In this document: positions 1 to 12,039 of the stretch, one piece after another
How the letters are laid out: every line of letters starts with the position of its first letter
How positions within the stretch are numbered: position 1 is the stretch's first letter
Source of the DNA: Dipteronia dyeriana
Taxonomy: Eukaryota > Streptophyta > Magnoliopsida > Sapindales > Sapindaceae
Length of the DNA: 64,000 bases
Assembly: GCA_032871835.1 (NCBI GenBank)
Contig: CM065296.1
Location: 118,926,146-118,990,145 of the forward strand
Direction: 5' to 3'
Notes under the pieces: model-generated
Databases searched by the model: none
What the model saw: the letters and a program-made list of their open reading frames with translations, nothing else
What the model was told of the DNA's origin: nothing
Translations under genes and position numbers: made by a program

Positions 1-769
1 AATGGGGTCTGCAAGACTTCCCTGGTGAACGGACTGTCAGAATCGTCATCAGATAAATCGTTATGCCCATAACGCCTGACCAGTGCGTCCATCTGTCACC
101 TATTGTTCTCGACTTCTCGAGTCAGGCTTTGGATTACGACGTCCCTACTTCCCACCGAACTTCCCCGATGGTTGAATCGTTGGGTGATTATCATTCTTCT
201 ATCCGGTTCTTCACTTTGATGCCGGGTTTCTCGTATGATTCCATGATGACGCTTGCGATGGTGTCGATCGCTATCTTTTGATGATGACCGATCCCTCTAC
301 CGGTCATGTTTGCGGTGCTTAGTACGGACTGTCTGATCCTGGTTCTGTTTCTAGTGTTGTTGTTCCTCTTCAGATGTTTCATGTCCAGCCTGTTTGATTG
401 GTGCAAGGTTTTTTTTGACCTCTGGTGTGTTTATTTCCGACTCTACTACCAACGAACGAAGCCTTGCAAGTGGAAGGTTGGGAGTTTGTGCTTCTGTAAC
501 CAGTAGATCAACTCCTTCCTTTGTTGAGTCTGCCACCAGTTGCTGCAACGCTTCTCGGAAACGTTGAGTCAAATCTCCACTGGTTGAAGGAACTTGTTGG
601 ATCCCCGCTAGGAATATAGGTTGGTTTTCTGTTGTTGCAGTGAGATCCCGCGAGGTACTGCGAACATTTAGGTTGTTCAGATATTTTTAAACATCCCCAT
701 AATTGCTTCTGCTTCCTGTCATTGATTTTGATCAAGTCGAAGGTTTAAGCCCCTCCTTCTAGCGCCAAT
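1..769 (-). pseudogene. gag start region of a Tat-type Ty3/gypsy retrotransposon, broken
   Basis: Read on the minus strand this matches the first part of gag in the better-preserved element at 28.6-34.8 kb (compare 33170-33925): the same order of conserved blocks ends at the same primer-binding-site-like bases (ATTGGCGCTAG) next to the LTR at 770. The frame is interrupted repeatedly, with no open stretch above about 75 codons, so it is a relic. The rest of the element lies outside the window to the left. Confidence 0.75.
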
Positions 770-1646
770 TGTTGTCGTTGATTGCTGGATTGTATCAGAA
801 AAACCAACAAGGATTGGACTTCGGCTATCAACTCAAAGAGAATGAGATTAAAGAAGGTGATCAAGACACAAATTTTACGTGGTAAAACTCCGATTGACCG
901 GAGAAACGTCCACGGATGGTTGAATGATCAACCGAGCCAAAACCCACTATGAAAATATGATGTTTACAAGTTCTCAATCTCTTTTTCTTCTCTTTGTATT
1001 TTTCTATTGCTTGCTGTCTATATATCTTTTTTTTTCTTTTTGGTTAGATTATGGGTCTATTTATATGTTTATAGAGCCCTAATCTGCCTTGTAAAGTAAT
1101 AGATCTTTGTATTTAATTACAATTATTTACTTGATTGAGGCTGATTGTCTTCTTTCCTGTTTCGGAGTCTTGTATTGAAATCGAATGGGATTCTAGTAGT
1201 GCAGTCCATTTTGGACTTGTTTCCTTATAAGAGCGTGGTCTTTTTAAAGAAATAAAGTTGTTGCCTGATTGGGTACCCTTTCAACTCAGTATCCTATTTT
1301 TTTTTATTCCTTCCTGATATGGATATCTTCGTGTATTTAATGCCCTAATCCGTGTGAACTAAGCATTAAGCTTCTTATTTGGTTTTCTTCATATTTATCC
1401 CGAGCAAGGATAATTCTAGCAGGGCCCGAGTAACATCGTTTGAGCCCGAGTGGAAGCATCATTTAACCAGTCCCGAGTGTCGTTAACTGATCCCGAGTAG
1501 GTTTCATTCAACATCTGCTTACTCGAGTTTTCTCTTATTCGGCACTGTCTTGTAGGATATTTTCGGAATGCCTATTTGAATGTCCATCTGGCAATTTATC
1601 CTCTTTGTTTGATAACATGTTCATCCGATAAAATTCACATGTGACA
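770..1646 (-). repeat. 5' LTR of the minus-strand Tat-type element entering from the left
   Basis: The segment runs from TGTTGTCG to GTGACA, about 877 bases, in the same TG..CA frame and almost the same length as the 876-base LTRs at 28629 and 33926. It shares the block TTTTACGTGGTAAAAC followed by a CGGAGAAACGTCCACGG-like block. Because gag lies to its left and reads leftward, this is the 5' LTR. Its partner is not in the window, so no target duplication can be tested. Confidence 0.8.
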
Positions 1647-2331
1647 ACAGCTAATAGTGATTATTTTAAAAGCTACACTAATACCAAACTGTCCTTAAAT
1701 CAATCCCATTTTATCATTTATCGATGTGGGCTTGAGTCAGAGACACATGTTTAGACTTGAGATGAGTTTTATGATAAGCTATAGAAATAATTAATTAGCT
1801 GTCGAAACCCATTATTAACTTTGTAATTTAATTTTTATATAACTTATATATATATATATATGTTCAAATTTCTATTCCGAGTTATCACCCAATAAGCTTA
1901 CTAAAGACTCCACCCTTGTACCATGCACGATTGGGTTGAGAAGAACTTGTTATATATGAAGTCGACCATGTGACGGAGAGACTATCTAATATAATTGACT
2001 CATGTAGAAATGTAGAATAATTTTGTTTTGGATATAAACGTGAACACAAAGTGTTTGATTATATGTCTCAAAGACCTTAGAGACAAAATAGAAGAACAAA
2101 CTAACATAGAAGAGAAAGAAGAAGACTAGAGAAGAGAAAACATTGCTATTGTTGTGAAATGTGAATTTTTTTATGAACTTTTTGATTGAAATGAAATTAT
2201 GAGGTCAAGCCTCTATTTATGCACTTTAGAAAGTACTCGAGCTCCACATGAGCTAATTGGATAAGGTTGGATTCTGGAAATTCTGTTGTAACAAAATTTC
2301 CTGAAATGCTTCTCTGCTTCAGGCAGTTATG
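1647..2331. other. intergenic DNA, no gene seen
   Basis: AT-rich sequence without a supported reading frame. It has a short TA microsatellite near 1847-1862. I see no tRNA, terminal repeats or protein similarity. Confidence 0.6.
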
Positions 2332-2339
2332 GTTCTAGA

Positions 2340-2966
2340 TAGAGATGGGTATAAAACCAATGAACCGAACCGAACCGGTGGATCAAACCGGTCCAATTGG
2401 TTTTTTATCGGTTTTGATTCGGTGATCAGTTCGGTTCGGTTCTAATTTTAAAAAACCGATTGGATCGGTTTCTATTCGGTTTAGTTTCAAAAACAGGATA
2501 ACGAACCGGTACCCGACTATAAATAAATAAATAACAAAATCTAACTCCAATTCTTCACTCTTCAATTATTAGGTATATTTTATTGGATTTTAAAATGTAA
2601 TTTGACTTTGTTTGATATTGACTATTGTATTAACTATCAACAAAAAATTTGGTTGACATGTATTTTAAAATGTGTTTACTATTTTGTATTAGATTTTGTA
2701 GTTTTTTAATGTGTTTTTATTGTGATGTAAATAAATTTGGCTAAATAGGTTCAAAAAAATGAACTAAATATTTAATAAATAAATTTAGATTTTTGGCCCA
2801 TCAGACTCAAAACCAAAAAAAACGAACCGATCCAATTCGGTTGGTTTTTTATCGGTTGGCAAATGTCAATTTGATTGGATCAGATCACTTTTTTAAAAAT
2901 CGGATTTTATTGGTTTTTTATCGGTTCTATGAAAAATGGAACCGGTCCAATCAACGCCCACCCCTA
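2340..2966. mobile_element. hAT-type MITE with CGGTT-rich subterminal regions (family A, copy 1)
   Basis: The 627-base element starts TAGAGATGGGTA and ends CGCCCACCCCTA, so its ends are inverted repeats of the TAGRGRTGGG type. It is flanked by a perfect 8-bp direct repeat GTTCTAGA (2332-2339 and 2967-2974), the duplication length of hAT elements. About 200 bases at each end are packed with direct and inverted copies of AACCG/CGGTT, as expected of hAT subterminal transposase-binding repeats. The middle is AT-rich with no transposase. A second copy lies at 42426-42928. Confidence 0.88.
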
Positions 2967-3241
2967 GTTCTAGAATGAGCTCTAGCATCATCCTCTGTTT
3001 GATCATGAGAGAGGTCGATCATGTGGAATATTTTGGACCGGAAATACTAGCATTGTGGTGAACCTATCTGTAAGACCTGAATTTTATTCCTTTTTTTAGT
3101 ATTAATAATAATATTAATATAAATATGAACACATTCATTCAGTTTCCTTTTGTTAAGACAACTAAATCATCCGGTATTAAAGTAGAGTATTTTAGCGGTA
3201 AACTATTGATTCTCTAGTATTATTACAAGTCAATTTCATGG

Positions 3242-3345
3242 GATTTGAAATAGGTCAATTTCCACATTTAGAGTGATTTGAAATAAATCAATTTCCACAT
3301 TTAGAGTGATTTGAAATAAGTCAATTCCACATTTAAAGGGATTTG
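3242..3345. repeat. 33-bp tandem repeat, three copies
   Basis: Units start at 3242, 3275 and 3308, each beginning GATTTGAAATA and continuing with CAATTTCCACATTTAGAG. The third unit is one base shorter and more diverged. Because 33 is a multiple of three the array stays open on the minus strand, but it has no sign of being a gene. Confidence 0.85.
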
Positions 3346-5363
3346 AATATTTTAGTAAAATCAGTGGAATTGTATGTAAGACCCAAATTTTGATTTTTAG
3401 TATATTTGTTTGCCTAAGCATTTAGATTTTAAAAAAAACATTTTGTTTTTGTAATTTATATAGTTTTATGGGGGTTAAAGTTTTAAAATAAAAATTTGAG
3501 TTGAGATATAACTCTTTCTTTTAAATGATATTAATAATAAAATAATTATAGGGATTCTGATTTTGATTAGGAATCCTACCTTTTTTAAAACTCTTATATT
3601 TAAAGACTCTTGTTTTCTCTTTTACGATTATTGAAAAAAAAAATAACCCTAAAATGTTTTTGAACGGCCAATGAGAGGAAAGAATAAGGGAAAAAAAAAG
3701 ACTTTCATACTTTTAACAAAAACTTGTTTCAAGCAAGAAGAAGAAAGGTGTTTTCAATGTGTGTTTCTGTTCGCTTTATATATTTTTCTATATTACTTAA
3801 ACGTTTAAAGGTATCAATATTAGTGTTTTGATTGTGTAGTAACCCTAAAAGTTTATTATAGTGATTTTTGAGTTCCTATCTTCCGATATCAATGTATTTA
3901 AGGCTGACCAGTGATTATTATGAAATTTATAGTTAATTTATATATGATATTTTTGTAGTTTTTGTCTTGAAATTTTTAACTAGACTACCAAGGGTTCGAA
4001 AGAAATTTGTTTTGTTTCAAAATAATGAGTATTGTATTTTTTTTATGAATTTTTGAGTTCGAAACAGTATTGCTGAAAATATCAGTTTTTGTAGCTTGAT
4101 CTGGATTCGAAAATATGTTTTGCTATGTTATACTTGTTTACAAAATTTAGAATTTTGTACAAATGTTTAATACAGGTGAAAAAAGTTCCCGAATTTATTT
4201 CAATATTTTTAAGGTTTTATTAAATTAGTTATGAATTTTCAAAAACGGGTTCTACAATCTGTCTAGTATTAGACAGATTCTAATAACCAAAAGTATAAAT
4301 ATTCTTAAAGTATTTATTTGAATTATTTCACTTTGAAACTTTTATTTTCAAACCTAATATGTGTTATTTATGTTTTGGTAGAGATTTCATGTCAATTTAA
4401 TGTACTTACAATTTTTAAAAATTCAAATGGCGAGTATTATTCGAGACTGTCTATTATCAGACAACCATGAATACTACGACACTTAAAATATTTTAAGGTA
4501 CTTACTGATTTTATTAAATTCTGAAATTTTCTATGTCAATAGATATTTTTATGTAAGATGTGATTACAAAGTTTTAGAATTTTCCAATGCTTGTGTAATA
4601 AATTAAAAATCCTATATCAGACACTACTCGGTTTTCAAAAAACGACACTGGTTAGTTCTAGCATTAAGATTTCGGTTGTGAAGCGATATGCAGGCCTTAT
4701 TCTAGTCCTAGATATAAATTAGACTTTGATATTCGTATAAATATGTGATTTTAGGATAAGGATTGGATTTTTAGCTTCATGGGTGATTGCTTTTATGAGG
4801 TTTGCTAAGAGGTAAGTAGATTTTTTTTTTTTTGCATAATATGTAGTTGCATAAAGGTTTTCTTAGAAAAACAAATTTATCTATCATATTATTATATTCT
4901 GAAATATTTTATTATATATGTTTATATATGTAAATAAACTCATTTTCCTACTTATGTAGTCTTTACTTACATATTAATTTCCTAATTCTTTTTGAATAAG
5001 TTTTACTCTTACTAGAATTTATTGTTTAAATGCTTAAATGTTTGGTACTTTTGCGCTTTAGCAATGCAAATGTATTATGATATTTTGAAAGTAATGTTTT
5101 AGCTCAATGTTAGTAGTAAATGAAATGAAATGTTGATCATCGGTGATAATATAAATGCAGCGCGCGCGACAAATGAAATGTTATGATTTTGATCTTGTAC
5201 CAATTTCTGAAATGTAATGATTTTGGTCTTGTACCAATCTCTGAAATGTAAATGGCCGGGTCACCGGGGGTATTAGTGACACTACTTGACTTGAACTTAT
5301 TTTTTTATGAAATGTTATTAATCGTATATTGAAAATGATAATTTTATAAGTTTACTTGTATTT

Positions 5364-5767
5364 GAAAATATTATTTTTGCAAGTTTACTTATATATTGAA
5401 ATTGTCACTTTTGTAATTTTAATTGTATCTAAATATTTGAAAAGTTATGTACGTAGTAAATGTTATTATAAATTTTATAAATGTTTTCGATTACGTAGTA
5501 TGCAATACTTACTGAGTTGACAATTCACCCCTTATCATTTAACATTTTACAGAATAAGTATCTTAGAAAATATTATTTTTGCAAGTTTACTTATATATTG
5601 AAATTGTCACTTTTGTAATTTTAATTGTATCTAAATATTTGAAAAGTTATGTACGTAGTAAATGTTATTATAAATTTTATAAATGTTTTCGATTGCGTAG
5701 TATGCAATACTTATTGAGTTGATAATTCACCCCTTATCATTTAACATTTTACAGAATAAGTATCTTA
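5364..5767. repeat. 202-bp tandem duplication inside the LTR
   Basis: Copy 1 (5364-5565) and copy 2 (5566-5767) are nearly identical by eye, with only a few substitutions (for example GATTACGTAG against GATTGCGTAG). Both end in the block before TATCTTA. The low divergence indicates a recent event compared with the surrounding old LTR. Confidence 0.88.
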
Positions 5768-6523
5768 GAAACTGATCGGGGTATTGTGGGTAGCAAAGTA
5801 ATGGGCTTATGCTCCAGGGAGAAGGGTTTAGCAAAAATCAGATGAAGGGAACAGAAGTGGTCCAGAGAGAAAAGGATCCTAGAAAGTGAGGGGGCGAGAA
5901 TAACAGGGGACCCACAAGGAGTGGAATTTTACAATTTGAGAGAAAACCCAGATAAGTCTCCTTTGAACTTTAGTGATCGTAATATTGAAGCAAATGAGGG
6001 ACAATTTTTTCAAGGCATCCTGGCTCCAACAAGAGAGGGAACCAATTCGTTGGAAGAAGGTGAAATAGTCAAGTGTGATTCTAAGGCTCATACAGAAGGG
6101 ATTCTAGTTCCTATCAAGGTTAGAAAGGTGGACAAGACCTAGACAATTCGAAGAAGAGTTTAAACAGCTAGGTGACAATGAGGTAACCTCCCTGAGAAAA
6201 AAAGTTATTTGGAATCTCAGTGAGGAAATAGCAAAAGTAATTGAAAAGGGGGTAACACTAGAAGTGGACTTGAGGGCCAAAACAGAGGCGCAGGGACAGT
6301 TGACAATTTAACAAGCGGATGATAGTGAAAGTAATAGGGCAGAGTCAAAGAAAGAAGACTGGAACTTGGATGTAGAGAAATCAAAGGTGATAGAAATGGG
6401 AGGAGCATTGGGCTTTCAATTCAACGGAAACGAGGATGAATTAGTTGAAATCATAGCCTCAAGAGAGACAGGATTTCACAAAATGGGCAGAGGTGGAAGG
6501 ACAGTAGGTCCGGTTGTTGTGGG

Positions 6524-8304
6524 TTGGGTTTTCTTTTTTCCTTGTTAGCGTTGTCTTGGAATGTTAGGGGGTTGGGGACAGGTGAGAAGAAAAGAGCAGC
6601 TCGTAAGTTAATGTCCGAATTCAAGCCACTGATATTATTTATTCTGGAAACTAAGTTGGCAACTTTAGACAATGGAGTGTATCAATCTTTAGGAGGATCG
6701 GTGCTTACTAGAGGCATTGGTGTGGAGTCAGTTGGCGCAACGGGAGGACTATTTACGTTGTGGAACGAAAATTCCTTTGAGGTAAAGGCTTGCATATATA
6801 ATCAAAGGTGTATAATTCTTGCATTTTGTTAAAGCTTAATAAGGAAGTGGTTTTTTGTAATGTTTATGCCGCCAACGTAGAGACCGAAAAGAAAGATTTG
6901 CGGGATTTTATACGTGATGCCCAAGCCTCATTTCCAAAGCCATGGTGTATCGGTGGAGATTTTAATACGGTTTTGGATCCTTCGGAGAGAAGAGGAGGAG
7001 GGTGCAACATGGGTTCTATTCGAAATTTCAACGAATTTATATTAGGTGCAAAGGTAGTGGACATTCCGTTTCGGGGAATAACTTTTACTTGGTCTAATCA
7101 TAGATAAAAGAAGACGTGGGCTAGGTTAGACCGGATCTTGATTTCTCCGTTGATATTGTCTTGGTTTCCTAACCTAATGCAAAAAGGGCTGCCGGGGTCG
7201 ATTTCGGACCACAATGTGATAATGATAGGTGAGTCGAAAGTTGATTGGGGTCCATGTCCATTTAGATTTTATAATGTTTGGTTGGAGGAAAAAGGTTTGA
7301 GCAAAGAAGTGGAAAGGGGATGGAATGGAAGCACGAGGGTGGGATCATATGGTGTGGTGTTACCTTCAAAAGTTAAAGCAGTAAAAGTTAATATTAAAAG
7401 TTGGTTGGGGACAAATAAAAAGGATCCTAATCCTTTAAACGATATAGAGGATCGGCTTGGGTATGTAGAGGGGAAAACTATCAATGAGGGATGGATAGAG
7501 GATCTTAGAAATGAAAGGATTAAATGTCTAGGGGAGTTATGGCGTGGCCTTCTCAAAGAAGAACAAGTGTGGAGACAAAAAGCAAGAATCAAGTGCCTTA
7601 AAGAGGGGGATAAAAATTCTAAGTTCTTCCATATAATAGCTAACAATCGTAAGAGAGGAAACTTTATTGCTGATTTGGTTTTTGATGGGGTTAAATGCTC
7701 AAGTCCTCACACCGAGCGAGGAGGGGTGCTTCGATACTTCTCTAATCCCTTCAAAAAAGTGAAGTGGCAAAGGCCTAGCCTTGGTGATCTTAGTTGTAAA
7801 AAACTGTCATCCAAGGAAAGGGAGGAGCTAGAAAATGGATTTACCAAAGAAGAGGTATGAGAGGCGGTATGCAATTGTGATGGTAATAAAGCACCGGGTC
7901 CCGATGGCTTAACACTTAGCTTAATTCAAGCTAATTGGGCAGTAATTCGAGATGATTTTATGTAGTTTTTGGCTGAATTTTACAAGGACAGTACCATTGT
8001 CAGAGAAATTAATAGCTCTTTTATAGCTCTTGTCTCGAAATGTGTCAAACTGGAATCGATGAAGGATTTTCGGCCAATAAGCTTGGGTTCTATGTATAAA
8101 ATTTTAGCCAAGGTTCTAGCAAACCGGATCAAGAAGGTGATGAATTCTACAATTGGAGACTTTCAAATGGCTTTCATCAAAGATCGTCAAATTCTAGATG
8201 GTTTGGTTATTGCGGAAGAAATAGTTCATTCATGGAAAAATGATAAGAAGGGTGGCATCCTTTTGAATTTAGACTTTGAAAAGGCTTACGATAGCATTGA
8301 TCAT
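6524..8304 (+). pseudogene. LINE ORF2, endonuclease and N-terminal reverse transcriptase, broken
   Basis: Conserved L1 blocks appear in order across three frames: LSWNVRGLG (endonuclease start), the active-site block WCIGGDFNTV, ITFTWSNHR, SDHNVI (endonuclease His region), APGPDG, FRPISL and LLNLDFEKAYDSIDH of reverse transcriptase. In-frame stops and frameshifts occur near 6830, 7107, 7858 and 7963. Similarity stops abruptly at 8304, where an LTR-like TGAAATTCCC begins. No function is possible from this copy. Confidence 0.85.
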
Positions 8305-9814
8305 TGAAATTCCCTAGAATGTGTGTGTCTATAACCTAAAGGGGGGGGGGTTTAATTCGATAGATTACCAATTTTGTGAATTAATCAATATTATTGATTC
8401 TACCCCATTCCACTAAGTGTTCAAGTAAGAGACAACAAACATATCACAGTAACAACACACAATATATACGTGGAAACCCTCCAAATGGGAAAAACTACGG
8501 GTTGTTCAGTGCGTCACACTCGATCCTCAAAATCCACTATTGAGAGAAAGTTTACAACCTAGGTTGACCTCCCGTCAAACCCTCCAGTTACTAACTCTTT
8601 CACTCTACCCAACGAGCCTTAATAGTGATTTTGGATCACCAACCTTGTGCACTAATCACATAGCCACAAGCTTAACCAACAATGAAGAGATAATGGCAAC
8701 CTAAGTGAATATGCAAGAATATTCTATATGCAAAAATGCTAGGTCAAGACATTCATGTTTATCTAGGATTAATAATGACAATTAAAGCAAATCCTAGATA
8801 TCAATGTTCTAAATGCAAATGCAAGAAGAATTAGCTAGAAGGGTAAAACCGTCCTAAATTCTAGCTATCACAAATTAATGCATCTCAACCAACAATCAAT
8901 ACTCAAGCATGTCATAAAAACAATTAACCACACAAGCAAGCATTTAATAAGCAATAGAGACAAAAACCCTAGGCATACATGTCTTTGTAATGAAACTATG
9001 AAGTCTAGAGCATGTAGAAGTTACCCAGTCAAGAAGAAGATGATGCTCCATGCTTGAATGATCCTAGAGTGAAGCTAGATGATCATGAGATGAAGTTGGG
9101 TTGAGTAAAAATGAGTGTTTGGGAGTTCCTCTCTCTCTAGAAAAGCTAGAACACAAAAATGGCTTCTTGGACTTATAAAAACAAAGAGAAGAGAAGAGAA
9201 CATATATATATGGTGCCCTACACAAAATAGCGTCGCCTTGGGCGAAAAGCAACCAAATCCCGTCAGGACCGCTGGCTGTACTGCTGTCCAGGTAAGTGTC
9301 TAGACCATGGCACAGAGAGCGGTGTATCGCCTGGACAACGCTGCTCTATAGGCCGTTGTGTATGCAATGTGCACAGACCGCGGTCTGGACAGCATGCAAC
9401 GCCTGTGAAACTCTGCTTGGGAGACCGTGAAGTATGCAACAAGCACAGACCGCGGTAGCCACAACGTGCAGCCTCTGGTAAACACCATTGTGCTGACCGC
9501 GGCGAGGGCACTGCACAGAGAGCGGTCTGAATCGCGGAATAGAGGAAAAATCCTCTTTTTAAGGCACAAACATACATTCAACACTCAAGCAAGAATTAAG
9601 ACACACAAGACACACAGGATGGCAAATAAGCATATATGTAAGATAATTAAAATAAAATGCATAAGTGTGTGTGTGCACTAATACCTCTTCAATGAAAGTT
9701 AAGCAGGTGTTTTTACTTTTAATTCTTGAGCTTGGTTACGAACAATGATGCCCTAAACTACCCTTACATATTGATCCCAGAATGTGGTTGTCAACGAAAT
9801 AAGCCAATCAAACA
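8305..9814 (-). repeat. probable 3' LTR of the copia fragment
   Basis: Begins TGAAATTCCC at the LINE break and ends AATCAAACA a short distance before the polypurine tract, giving TG..CA ends. It contains a G10 run at 8341-8350, the block TACGTGGAAACCCTCC at about 8468, and a GC-rich stretch around 9230-9540. The right edge is inferred from the tract position and could be off by tens of bases. Confidence 0.5.
9230..9545. repeat. GC-rich motif cluster with repeated ACCGCGG
   Basis: Inside the LTR, in sharp contrast to AT-rich surroundings, motifs of the type CACAGACCGCGGT, CTGACCGCGGC and CACAGAGAGCGGT recur at 30-70-base spacing, several with a preceding GCAACG or GTGCA. No continuous reading frame is shared between copies, so this is a nucleotide-level repeat and not coding. 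Confidence 0.6.
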
Positions 9815-11158
9815 CTGAGGAACTTATAATTTCCCCCTTTGGCTATTTCGTGACAAAACCACTCACTCACAAAGAATCCTCACAACAAAAAGAAACAACA
9901 AGAGGTCAACAAAAACATTCTTTATTACAAGAGATACCTAAAGCTATATCTTCAAATCTTTCATCTCTTGTAGAATGATCATCCCTACAAAACAAAGAAC
10001 TACACTTTCCAAGACAAATGTATGAGAGAGATCAAGATAAATAAAAACAAGCTCAATTTGCATGAATTAGAAACAAGTAACATGCAATCATCAATGCACA
10101 TAGCAAAAGCTCCCCCTAAATATATCAACTCCCTCTCAATAGGTCAATCTCCCCTTAAATCATGTCAATATCAACTCCCCATAAATCCAATATTACTCCC
10201 CCTAAATCCAATATTACTCCCCATTTTTGTCACAATATAGGTAAAGGAGTATTCCTCAACCGGGACGCTTTAGCAAAAAGAGATATTTGCAATGTAAACG
10301 CATAATCATATACAACAACTTTATGCAGTTTAATTAAGAGAGAGAGAAGTTCATGGAAGTTTTATTGAATGAAATATGTGCGAAAGATTGCCTTGAATGA
10401 AATACATACAACATCAACTTCCAAAAGCATGGTATTTGGCAAAGGAAAATAACACATGAGGTTCTAAGAGAAGTCAAACCAATTTGCACCAAATTGTCAA
10501 TGGAAAACAAGATATTGTTTAACCAAAAAAATAAAATAAGAGCAACTATCAAACTTTACAGGTTGAACAAGACATGAACGACTATTGTACCCTTTTAGAT
10601 TTTTCCGGGCAAGATGCCCGTATGATAGTAGCCTTGTTCAATAAATAAAGAGAGGGAGACTATTGGAATGTGAAATCCTTTAAATGGATACAATATCCTT
10701 ATTGAATGAAGTCTCAAAAAGTCACTTGCACACATATTTGTAATCATGTTTTAAGCATTCAATAAATTCATCATGCATAACACTTTAAGCATGTCAAGAT
10801 CAAGTTTTCATAAACATGGAGATAAAATTTGGGTCAATCAAATGTACTTCCTAATCAAAATTTCTAGTCCAAAAATACATGTTTGAACACAAATGAGACA
10901 TGCATTTCGAATAAGGCAAAAACACACTTATTAAATGAAAAGTCATATAATAATATACGCATCTAAGATACTCAAGCAATTAATTAAAGAGCATAAAATT
11001 GAACAATTATTTGCTTATTAGAATGCAAGTTCACTCTCTTTGCTTGAGCTCCACATATGGGTCAAACACCAAAACTCATCAATGCATATGATAAATCCCA
11101 ATAAACCTACTAAGAGATTTAAACTTAGTTGAATCTAATGGTTTCATAAACAAATCCG

Positions 11159-11440
11159 CTAGTTGATCATTTGTACCCACATGTTCAAGGGCAATGTATT
11201 TGCTCTCAACCAGCTCTCTAATGAAATGATGTCTAATGTCAATATGCTTAGTTCGTGGACGGGATTTTTTGAAATATTAATGGCACACATGTTATCACAA
11301 TAAAGGGTTAGAGTACCAAAGCCATAATCCACAAGCATTTGCTTCATCCAAAGAAGTTGTGTGCAAGCACTCCCAGAGTCCCAGGGGCTATATACTCGGT
11401 CTCGGCTGTAGATAATGAGATGGAATTTTGCTTCTTGATA
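11159..11440 (-). pseudogene. copia RNase H fragment
   Basis: On the minus strand, after SLSTAETEYIA-like codons, the blocks WMKQMLVDYG and LYCDNMCAINISKNPV are diagnostic of the Ty1/copia RNase H end of pol. The following residues are frameshifted. Only this end of pol is present. Confidence 0.75.
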
Positions 11441-11480
11441 AGCTCGTTTTTCATGCTTTACGTACCCATCATTTTGTATA

Positions 11481-12039
11481 GTTTTGCTCTCGTTTTCTTT
11501 ACAAACTCCATCTTTTGATATTCTAAGTACTTAAACAGGTCCTTTATAGCTAGGAGGTATCCTTGTGCGAAACCGGGAGCTTTCGGAGCGAAAAGAAGGT
11601 TTTAGCTCAGTATAGAATGAGAAGTGCGGTACGCATACCGTACTAGAAGAAAGTGTGTACCGCACTTCATACCGCACAGAAAAGCAGTAGAATAAGTGTT
11701 GTACGCAGCGTCAAAGTGAACCGCACTTCGTACCGCACGAGATGGCAAAGGAAATTATATAAGGCTTCAAGTACGGTACGCGAGTCGCACAAGAAGGAAG
11801 CATGATCCGCATCACGTACCGCGTAAGATTCCAGCAACCAAAATTAAACTGATGTGTGGTACGATGTGTCTAAGTGAATCGCACATCGAACCGCATATTA
11901 TGGTAGATTTTGGATACTCTGTTTAGCGAACAGAGAAGTGGCTTTATTGTGGGACCCCCTCTCTTGTCTCTGATTAAACATTGAGGGGGGATGTTCCTAG
12001 AGGATGAGAGGGTGTCTTTGGGACCCTCATACAGATTTG
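11481..12039. repeat. unassigned repeat DNA with dispersed GTGCGGTAC/GTACCGCAC motifs
   Basis: Between about 11600 and 11895 the motif GTGCGGTACG or its complement CGTACCGCAC occurs many times in both orientations, spaced roughly 20-50 bases. Clusters like this occur in some plant LTRs. Neither the copia fragment nor the LINE explains it. A 16-base near-repeat TGTGTGTAAAATATAA occurs at about 12040 and 12083, next to where LINE similarity resumes. Confidence 0.45.

Larger units (their letters stand above)
8305..11480 (-). mobile_element. Ty1/copia (SIRE-like) retrotransposon fragment inside the LINE
   Basis: On the minus strand this contains a copia RNase H end (11159-11440), a long AT-rich 3' region with several CTCCCC-type tracts, a polypurine tract (complement of TTTCCCCCTTTGG, about 9830-9843) and an LTR (8305-about 9814). 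The 5' LTR, gag, integrase and reverse transcriptase are absent, so it is a 3' fragment. The right edge is uncertain; recognisable copia sequence ends around 11440-11480. Confidence 0.65.

Noticed and set aside
3375..3384. Second LTR-like start TGTAAGACCC as the true left edge of the solo LTR
   Set aside because: Its preceding five bases (TTGTA) do not match the right flank, whereas the start at 3069 has CTATC on both sides.
5921..6142. Small plus-strand frame before the LINE endonuclease
   Set aside because: Probably decayed LINE ORF1 or leader; no zinc knuckle or other host-gene domain seen, so not called as a gene.
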